A stretch of 12,043 nt of DNA from Legionellales bacterium UBA4722. Its GTDB lineage: Bacteria > Pseudomonadota > Gammaproteobacteria > DSM-16500. The position numbers and the translations under genes were made by a program. The DNA is taken from positions 5,799 to 17,841 of the forward strand of contig DHJK01000198.1 of assembly GCA_002404295.1 (NCBI GenBank), written 5' to 3'. Of this stretch, positions 7,642 to 12,043 are shown in pieces; position 1 is the first letter of the stretch, and every line of letters begins with the position of its first letter. The notes under the pieces are model-generated. The model was not told the origin of the DNA. It made no database searches and was given only the letters and a program-made list of their open reading frames with translations.

Positions 7642-8313
7642 TTAATCTCTCCCGCTAAACGCCCCCAACAACATTAACAAATTCTGAAACAACATCTGAA
7701 TATCAATATAAAGACTCATTGTCGCCATAATGTAATTTCGTTCGCCATTATTAATAATACGGCTGGTGTCATACATAATCAGCATGGTAGAAATGATGGT
7801 TAATATGGTTGAGATAGCCAATTGCATCGCAGGCATTTTTAAAAATATATTCGCAATCATTGCAACCAAACAGATGACAATACCTATGGTTAAAAACTTA
7901 CCCCAATGACTTAAATCTTTTTTTGTCGTCAATACATAAGCAGAAGTGGCAAAAAAGATGACGCCAGTGCCGCCGAATGCGGTGAGGATAAGCTGGCCAC
8001 CGTTGCTGTAACCATGAATAAATTGATTCAGCATTGGCCCTATTGAATAGCCCATGCAGCCTGTGAAAGCGAACACAGACAAAATACCCCAAGGGCTGTT
8101 ACGCAATGCGGTTGTCACAAATAAAAACACAAAAGATAGAATGATCGCAACGATTGCTGAGCCAAATCCGGCTTGTGTCATCACTGCAACACCTGCGGCT
8201 GCGGAGCTGAAGAGTAAAGTTAAGCTTAAAAGTAGGTAAGTGTTGCGTAAGACTGAATGGGTGCTTAATAAAGACTCTTGACGTTGACTGGCTGTGGTTT
8301 CATTAAATGGCAT
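7642..8313 (-). CDS. YccA / Bax inhibitor-1 (TMBIM) family inner-membrane protein
   Basis: A 223-residue protein with seven hydrophobic segments after a polar N-terminus of about 20 residues. Helices are near 24-46, 50-69, 76-94, 107-127, 138-157, 162-181 and 202-218. It belongs to the Bax inhibitor-1 family: the signature near the sixth and seventh helices is visible as YDTSRIINNGERNYI (181-195) and SLYIDIQMLFQNLL (200-213). Asp182 and Asp204 correspond to the conserved acidic pair that in bacterial relatives such as YetJ controls a calcium leak. E. coli YccA modulates FtsH-dependent membrane protein degradation; which role applies here is not known. The ATG at 8313 has a good ribosome site (AAGGGTG, complement of 8318-8324). 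The gene is transcribed alone, convergent with dnaQ and divergent from the tRNA. Because E. coli has several members of this family, I leave the symbol empty. Confidence 0.93.
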   Translation of the reverse strand: MPFNETTASQRQESLLSTHSVLRNTYLLLSLTLLFSSAAAGVAVMTQAGFGSAIVAIILSFVFLFVTTALRNSPWGILSVFAFTGCMGYSIGPMLNQFIHGYSNGGQLILTAFGGTGVIFFATSAYVLTTKKDLSHWGKFLTIGIVICLVAMIANIFLKMPAMQLAISTILTIISTMLIMYDTSRIINNGERNYIMATMSLYIDIQMLFQNLLMLLGAFSGRD

Positions 8314-8357
8314 AATTCACCCTTAGTTTAAAATGGATGTGCAGATAATAACATAAA

Positions 8358-8388
8358 TCAAGCTAAGACTGAAAGCGGCTTAGCTTGA
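8358..8388. repeat. 10-bp perfect inverted repeat upstream of yccA
   Basis: TCAAGCTAAG (8358-8367) and CTTAGCTTGA (8379-8388) are perfect inverted copies around an 11-base centre. The repeat sits 45 bases upstream of the yccA start and about where the -35 region would be if TATTAT (complement of 8345-8350) is its -10 box. It could be a repressor site, a small hairpin, or the edge of a repeat; no T-run follows on either strand. Confidence 0.5.
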
Positions 8389-8462
8389 CGCCTATGGGGC
8401 ATGCGCGTGGGCACGGACACGGTGGGGTTACGCTAGATTTTAGGATCTAATATAATTATCAG

Positions 8463-8492
8463 TTGAATATCTAAACTAGTTCGCGATACTAT
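8463..8492 (+). promoter_or_regulatory. Promoter of tRNA-Ser
   Basis: TTGAAT (8463-8468) and TACTAT (8487-8492) are 18 bases apart. They are followed by GTGCCC, a G/C-rich discriminator of the kind found at stringently controlled stable-RNA promoters. Transcription would start near 8499, giving a 5' leader of about 32 bases for RNase P to remove. It probably also drives the response regulator downstream. Confidence 0.6.
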
Positions 8493-8530
8493 GTGCCCTT
8501 AAGAATTCTTGATTCATATAATTAAATTCT

Positions 8531-8620
<90 letters not shown>

Positions 8621-8640
8621 AGTCGTTATTTCAGGCATGA

Positions 8641-8646
8641 AGAGGA
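8641..8646 (+). promoter_or_regulatory. Ribosome binding site fixing a TTG start for uvrY
   Basis: AGAGGA lies 7 bases upstream of the TTG at 8654. The ATG codons at 8637 and 8647 are out of frame, and the only in-frame ATG upstream (8537) lies inside the tRNA, so TTG is the credible start. Confidence 0.75.
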
Positions 8647-8653
8647 ATGGAAG

Positions 8654-9319
8654 TTGATCAAAATTTTGATAGTCGAGGATCATGAGCTTGTCCGCATTGG
8701 CATTAAACGTTTATTGCAAGATGTGACAGGGCTCAAGGTTATTGGCGATGCTTGTACAGGTGAAGACGCTGTACGTCTAGCAAAAGATTTGATGCCTGAA
8801 GTTGTACTCATGGATGTGCAAATGCCTGGGATTGGTGGTTTAGAAGCCACGCGTAAAATGGTGCGTCACAATCCTGATATCAAAATCTTAGCGTTAACGG
8901 TTCATGGCCATGAACCTTTTCCCTCGCGTTTGTTGCAAGCGGGTGCGGCCGGTTACATCACTAAAGGTTGTGCAGCAGAGGAAATGATTCGTGCTATCCG
9001 CATCGTGCATTCAGGACAACGTTATATTAGTACTGATATCGCACAACAGCTCGCTCTCAAACGTTATACAAAAGCGGAAGAAACACCGTTAGATATATTA
9101 TCTGAGCGCGAATTGCAGATCATGTTAATGATAACAGGTGGGCAGAAAGTACAAGAAATTTCAGTAAAACTTTCTTTAAGTCCAAAAACAGTGAATAGTT
9201 ATCGTTATCGTATTTTTGAGAAATTGGGTATTCACAGCGACGTTGAGCTGACTCTTTTAGCTATTCGGCTAGGGTTGGTGGAAGGGCACTTGACGTTATT
9301 GGAAAAGCCTGATTTGTAG
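8654..9319 (+). CDS. uvrY: UvrY/GacA/LetA family response regulator
   Basis: This is the DNA-binding partner of a BarA/GacS/LetS-type sensor kinase. In known gammaproteobacteria it switches on small RNAs that sequester CsrA, controlling stationary-phase, motility and virulence traits. The 221 residues contain a receiver domain (1-120) with the acidic pair Glu8-Asp9 (IVEDHELVR), the phosphate-accepting Asp54 (VLMDVQMPG), Thr82 and Lys104. A LuxR/NarL-type helix-turn-helix follows (about 145-210, LSERELQIMLMI and SLSPKTVNSYRYRIFEKL). Length and order match GacA and UvrY. It is next to uvrC, as in E. coli uvrY-uvrC-pgsA. Translation starts at TTG 8654, giving MIKILIVEDHELVR, the normal family beginning; a longer reading frame exists only because the upstream tRNA happens to be open. 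No promoter is seen between the tRNA and the gene, so expression probably depends on the tRNA promoter. A palindromic element separates it from uvrC. The true ortholog name could be gacA or letA. Confidence 0.95.
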   Translation: MIKILIVEDHELVRIGIKRLLQDVTGLKVIGDACTGEDAVRLAKDLMPEVVLMDVQMPGIGGLEATRKMVRHNPDIKILALTVHGHEPFPSRLLQAGAAGYITKGCAAEEMIRAIRIVHSGQRYISTDIAQQLALKRYTKAEETPLDILSERELQIMLMITGGQKVQEISVKLSLSPKTVNSYRYRIFEKLGIHSDVELTLLAIRLGLVEGHLTLLEKPDL

Positions 9320-9350
9320 TCACTATACAACGAATTTCACTGATTTAGTC

Positions 9351-9474
9351 GTGCCTCGTCATTGCGAGCGTGAGCGAAGCAACCTAGTCTTTCACCGCTG
9401 CTTTTTAGCCTCAATGGTACTAATCAGCTTTGAAAAGACTAGGTTGCTTCGCTCGCGCTCGCAATGACGGGCAC
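9351..9474. repeat. Palindromic intergenic element, copy B, between uvrY and uvrC
   Basis: Bases 9357-9392 and 9434-9469 are inverted copies over 36 bases with a single T/C difference at 9371, which would still pair as G-U in RNA. A further GTGCC (9351-9355) pairs with GGCAC (9470-9474) across a one-base bulge. The outer arm shares CGTCATTGCGAGCG and GCGAAGCAA with copy A, but the inner stem differs. The 41-base loop keeps GTACTAATCAGCTTT, close to GTACCTAAGATCAGCTTT in the loop of copy A. The right arm ends 25 bases before the likely uvrC start and contains an in-frame ATG (9464). Confidence 0.93.
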
Positions 9475-9499
9475 GAAAAAACAGAGCCGGCCTTCATCT

Positions 9500-11329
9500 A
9501 TGATGCTTAATATTAAAGACTTCCTCAAAACCCTCACCTCACAGCCCGGCGTTTATCAAATGCTAGGAGAGGGTGGGAAAATTCTGTATGTAGGTAAAGC
9601 TCGAAACATTAAAAAGCGGGTTACAAGCTATTTTTCAAGGCAGGTGAAAGATACCAAAACTCTTGCTTTGATGCAGCACGTGCAAGACATCCACATCACC
9701 ATCACGCACACTGAAAATGAAGCGCTTTTGCTCGAGTGTAATTTAATAAAAAAGCATAAACCCCATTATAATGTCTTATTTCGTGATGATAAAAGTTTCC
9801 CTTATATTCTTATTACACAAGAAAAACCCTATCCTAGCATTGATTTTTATCGAGGAAACAAGAAAAACACCGGAAAATATTTTGGACCTTATCCTAATTC
9901 CTACGCGGTACGTGAAACTATTTATTTAATCCAGAAATTATTTGGTCTGCGTGTTAGCAATGATAAATATTATGCTAAACGTTCACGACCCTGTTTGAAA
10001 TACCAAATTGGATTATGTTCGGGTGCCTGTGCAGGTTTGATTTCAGAACAAGAATATGCAGAGAGCGTTCAGCATGCGATTTTATTTTTACAAGGTAAAA
10101 ATCAGCTTATTCTTAAACAATTACATGATCAAATGGAAGAAGCTTCAAGGTTATTACAGTATGAAAAAGCAGCTAAAATACGTGATCAGCTAGCTAAATT
10201 TCGTGAACTTCAAGAGCGTCAATGCGTGAGCGCAGCGCACGGTGATGCGGATGTGATTGGCTTTGCTTCTACAGGGATTGTTTGTATTCAATTACTCATG
10301 GTTCGTGGCGGTCGAATTTTAGGGAGTCAAGCGTATTATCCAACGGTGCCGCTCAACTCAACTAAAGAAGAAATTTTAATTTCTTTTATTACGCAGCATT
10401 ATTTAAGCGACAACAATGAGATTAATCTGGTTCCGAAGGAGATTATAATAGATAGTCAATTACCAGAGCGCAGCTGGTTGATTAATGCATTGAGTGAGCA
10501 AGCTAAACATAAAGTTTATTTTCCCAGAAACGTGCGCGGTGAGCGAAAAAAATGGTTAGAAATGGCAACTGCCAGTGCAGAGCAATCGGCAGCTAGTCGT
10601 CTTCGTCATACGACTAATACGGAGGAGCGTTTTGTTGCATTGCAATCGCTCCTTGAGAAAGAGCAAGTGCACACGTTAGAACGCATAGAATGCTTTGATA
10701 TCAGTCATACGATGGGGGAGGCGACTGTTGCCTCCTGTGTTGTTTTTAATAGAAATGGCGCTCTTAAAAGTGATTATCGCCATTTTAATATTAAAGATAT
10801 TACGCCGGGGGATGATGTGGCTGCAATGCGTCAAGCTATTTTTAGGCGTTATCAAGGCTCTTTATCGAAATCGACTCCGTTACCGGATGTGCTTTTAATT
10901 GATGGAGGGCTGACGCAGTTGGGAGCCGCGCGAAAAATTTTAGCAGAACTGGCTATTCATCAAGTGACATTGATAGGTGTGGCAAAAGGCGCTAGTCGTA
11001 AGCCTGGCCTTGAGACTCTTCATATTGCAGAGCGCCCGCCTATTCATTTAGAAACCGACTCACCTGCGTTGCATTTAATTCAGCAAATACGCGATGAAGC
11101 ACATCGCTTTGCTATTACAGGACATAGGAATCAGCGTGATAAAAAACGACTGACTTCTTCGCTAGAAACGATACCCGGTATTGGCACGAGTCGGCGGCGT
11201 GAATTATTGCGTTACTTCTCTGGAATCCAAGCTATAAAGCATGCTAGTCTTGAGGAATTAGAAAAAGTGCCGGGAATTAGTAGTGCACTTGCGAAGCGAA
11301 TTTTTGAAGCGTTGAAGCTTGTAGACTAA
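9500..11329 (+). CDS. uvrC: UvrABC excinuclease subunit C
   Basis: UvrC makes both incisions around bulky DNA lesions marked by UvrA/UvrB. From ATG 9500 it has 609 residues, the E. coli length. The N-terminal GIY-YIG nuclease domain (about 15-95) has SQPGVYQML and LYVGKARNIKKR, with the catalytic glutamate in THTENEALLLE. A UVR domain for UvrB contact is at about 206-240 (LLQYEKAAKIRDQL). The RNase H-like nuclease domain has ECFDISHTMGEATVASCVVF, TPGDD, LLIDGG and IRDEAHRFAITGHR. Two helix-hairpin-helix motifs close it (IPGIGTSRRRELL, VPGISSALAKRIF). One of four cysteines reported to bind an iron-sulfur cluster in E. coli UvrC is serine here (residue 153). The start is uncertain: alignment to E. 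coli favours ATG 9500 or 9503, but neither has a clear ribosome site; ATG 9464 lies in a repeat element. pgsA follows after 19 bases. Confidence 0.96.
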   Translation: MMLNIKDFLKTLTSQPGVYQMLGEGGKILYVGKARNIKKRVTSYFSRQVKDTKTLALMQHVQDIHITITHTENEALLLECNLIKKHKPHYNVLFRDDKSFPYILITQEKPYPSIDFYRGNKKNTGKYFGPYPNSYAVRETIYLIQKLFGLRVSNDKYYAKRSRPCLKYQIGLCSGACAGLISEQEYAESVQHAILFLQGKNQLILKQLHDQMEEASRLLQYEKAAKIRDQLAKFRELQERQCVSAAHGDADVIGFASTGIVCIQLLMVRGGRILGSQAYYPTVPLNSTKEEILISFITQHYLSDNNEINLVPKEIIIDSQLPERSWLINALSEQAKHKVYFPRNVRGERKKWLEMATASAEQSAASRLRHTTNTEERFVALQSLLEKEQVHTLERIECFDISHTMGEATVASCVVFNRNGALKSDYRHFNIKDITPGDDVAAMRQAIFRRYQGSLSKSTPLPDVLLIDGGLTQLGAARKILAELAIHQVTLIGVAKGASRKPGLETLHIAERPPIHLETDSPALHLIQQIRDEAHRFAITGHRNQRDKKRLTSSLETIPGIGTSRRRELLRYFSGIQAIKHASLEELEKVPGISSALAKRIFEALKLVD

Positions 11330-11348
11330 AAGCCTTAAGGGCCTCCAA

Positions 11349-11945
11349 ATGATCAATTTACCAAATCTTTTAACATTTATTCGAATCGCAACGATTCCTT
11401 TCCTCGTATTCTTTTTTTATTTGCCCGTATCTTGGGGGCATACCGTTGCTGCGCTCATTTTTGCCGTTGGTTCATTCACCGATTGGCTGGACGGCTATCT
11501 TGCAAGAAGTTTAAAACAATCTACTAAGCTCGGCGCTTTTCTTGACCCTGTCGCTGATAAGCTCATGGTATCGATCGCCCTTGTGTTAATTGTAGGGCAG
11601 CCACAGTTTCAATTTTTAAGTTTGTCTTCTGGTGTGTATTCTGTGCCTATTGCAATCATCACGATCCCTGCTGCTATTATTGTGGGCCGTGAAATTGTGG
11701 TTTCTGCGTTGCGTGAGTGGATGGCTGAAATCGGGAAGTTGACTAGTATGCCTGGAACTCAGATTGCGAAAGTAAAGACGACGGCGCAGATGTTTGCGTT
11801 AGTGATTTTGCTTTATTGCACGCCTACGACGAATGCGGCGATAGTCATTATAGGGTATATCTTGCTTTATGCGGCGGTGGTGCTGACTATTTGGTCTATG
11901 GTGCTTTATCTTAAGACGGCTTGGCCTGTCCTTAAAGATCAATGA
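11349..11945 (+). CDS. pgsA: CDP-diacylglycerol--glycerol-3-phosphate 3-phosphatidyltransferase
   Basis: PgsA transfers a phosphatidyl group from CDP-diacylglycerol to glycerol-3-phosphate, the committed step towards phosphatidylglycerol and cardiolipin in the inner membrane. The 198-residue protein begins MINLPNLLTFIRI, a typical start of the family. It carries the complete CDP-alcohol phosphotransferase motif D-x2-D-G-x2-A-R-x8-G-x3-D-x3-D, seen as DWLDGYLAR (45-53), Gly62, Asp66 and Asp70. Several hydrophobic helices follow (about 74-85, 100-117, 145-160 and 165-190). A ribosome site AAGGG at 11337-11341 precedes the ATG. It follows uvrC by 19 bases, as in the E. coli uvrY-uvrC-pgsA cluster, so the pair is probably co-transcribed. 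No clear intrinsic terminator follows; only a weak hairpin CCTCTT / AAGGGG is seen near 11971-11986. Confidence 0.96.
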   Translation: MINLPNLLTFIRIATIPFLVFFFYLPVSWGHTVAALIFAVGSFTDWLDGYLARSLKQSTKLGAFLDPVADKLMVSIALVLIVGQPQFQFLSLSSGVYSVPIAIITIPAAIIVGREIVVSALREWMAEIGKLTSMPGTQIAKVKTTAQMFALVILLYCTPTTNAAIVIIGYILLYAAVVLTIWSMVLYLKTAWPVLKDQ

Positions 11946-11984
11946 AGAATTTGAATTACTGCTTAGGATACCTCTTCCGCAAGG

Positions 11985-12004
11985 GGCGTTGTTGAATAAG
12001 TCAG
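11985..12004 (+). mobile_element. Motif resembling an IS5/IS903-type terminal inverted repeat
   Basis: GGCGTTGTTGAATAAGTC (11985-12002) differs at only two positions from the IS903 end as I remember it (GGCTTTGTTGAATAAATC). It lies 40 bases after pgsA. No transposase is visible before the window ends, and a palindromic element starts 20 bases later, so this is either a solitary IS end or the edge of an IS that carries on or is interrupted beyond the window. The recollection has not been checked against a database. Confidence 0.4.
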
Positions 12005-12023
12005 AAATTGCACACTCCGTCAT

Positions 12024-12043
12024 CGTCATTGCGAGCGAAGCGA
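12024..12043. repeat. Palindromic intergenic element, copy C, cut by window end
   Basis: The last 20 bases (CGTCATTGCGAGCGAAGCGA) equal the first 20 bases of the copy A arm exactly, and the preceding CATCGTC-like flank is also similar to the left flank of copy A. Only the beginning of the left arm is in the window. Confidence 0.85.

Noticed and set aside
9464..9499. uvrC starting at ATG 9464 (621 residues)
   Set aside because: The first codons are the arm of a palindromic repeat, there is no ribosome site, and the E. coli alignment begins around ATG 9500/9503. It stays possible and is noted as a finding.
12001..12014. Sequence close to the Legionella LetA recognition pattern (TNAGAAATTTCTNA)
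   Set aside because: Two of the twelve defined positions differ, the symmetry is broken, it overlaps the IS-like end, and no small RNA can be seen before the window ends.
11799..12029. Minus-strand open frame of 76 codons
   Set aside because: Antisense to the 3' end of pgsA and running through the IS-like motif; no recognisable protein.

Overview
The window reads as ordinary chromosome of a moderately AT-rich gammaproteobacterium. Protein sequences align well from memory with Escherichia coli RnhA, DnaQ, UvrC, YafS and UvrY. Two gene neighbourhoods (mltD-yafS-rnhA-dnaQ and uvrY-uvrC-pgsA) are the gammaproteobacterial ones. The AT-rich composition and the presence of comEC and a Legionella/Coxiella-style MFS permease make a member of Legionellales (Legionella, Coxiella, Rickettsiella and relatives) my best guess. 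That is inference, not proof.

Layout. 2-2233 (+): comEC, cut by the left edge, the inner-membrane DNA-uptake channel. 2460-3707 (+): an MFS transporter with its own near-consensus promoter. 3709-3855: a long palindromic element lying between convergent genes. 3881-5497 (-): an MltD-like lytic transglycosylase with three LysM domains. 5627-7505 (+): yafS-like methyltransferase, rnhA and dnaQ, tightly overlapped and probably one transcription unit; E. coli keeps the same genes together but has gloB next to yafS, which is absent here. 7532-7635: a large palindrome that looks like a bidirectional terminator. 7642-8313 (-): a YccA/Bax-inhibitor-1 membrane protein. 8531-8620 (+): tRNA-Ser(UGA), followed 33 bases later by a GacA/UvrY/LetA response regulator that starts at TTG. 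9351-9474: a second palindromic element wedged between uvrY and uvrC. 9500-11945 (+): uvrC and pgsA. 11985-12043: an insertion-sequence-end-like motif followed by the truncated start of a third palindromic element.

Functionally the window combines DNA uptake (ComEC), DNA replication fidelity and repair (DnaQ, RNase HI, UvrC), cell-wall turnover (MltD), phospholipid synthesis (PgsA), a global virulence/stationary-phase type regulator (UvrY/GacA) and transport. I see no new multi-gene system, phage, CRISPR array or toxin-antitoxin pair. The most interesting material is non-coding. The palindrome family keeps its outer arms and part of its loop while its inner stem changes in a base-paired fashion, and one copy interrupts the conserved uvrY-uvrC junction. 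Also worth a look are a UvrC missing one expected iron-sulfur cysteine, a probable tRNA-mRNA dicistron, and the dnaQ-yccA palindrome.
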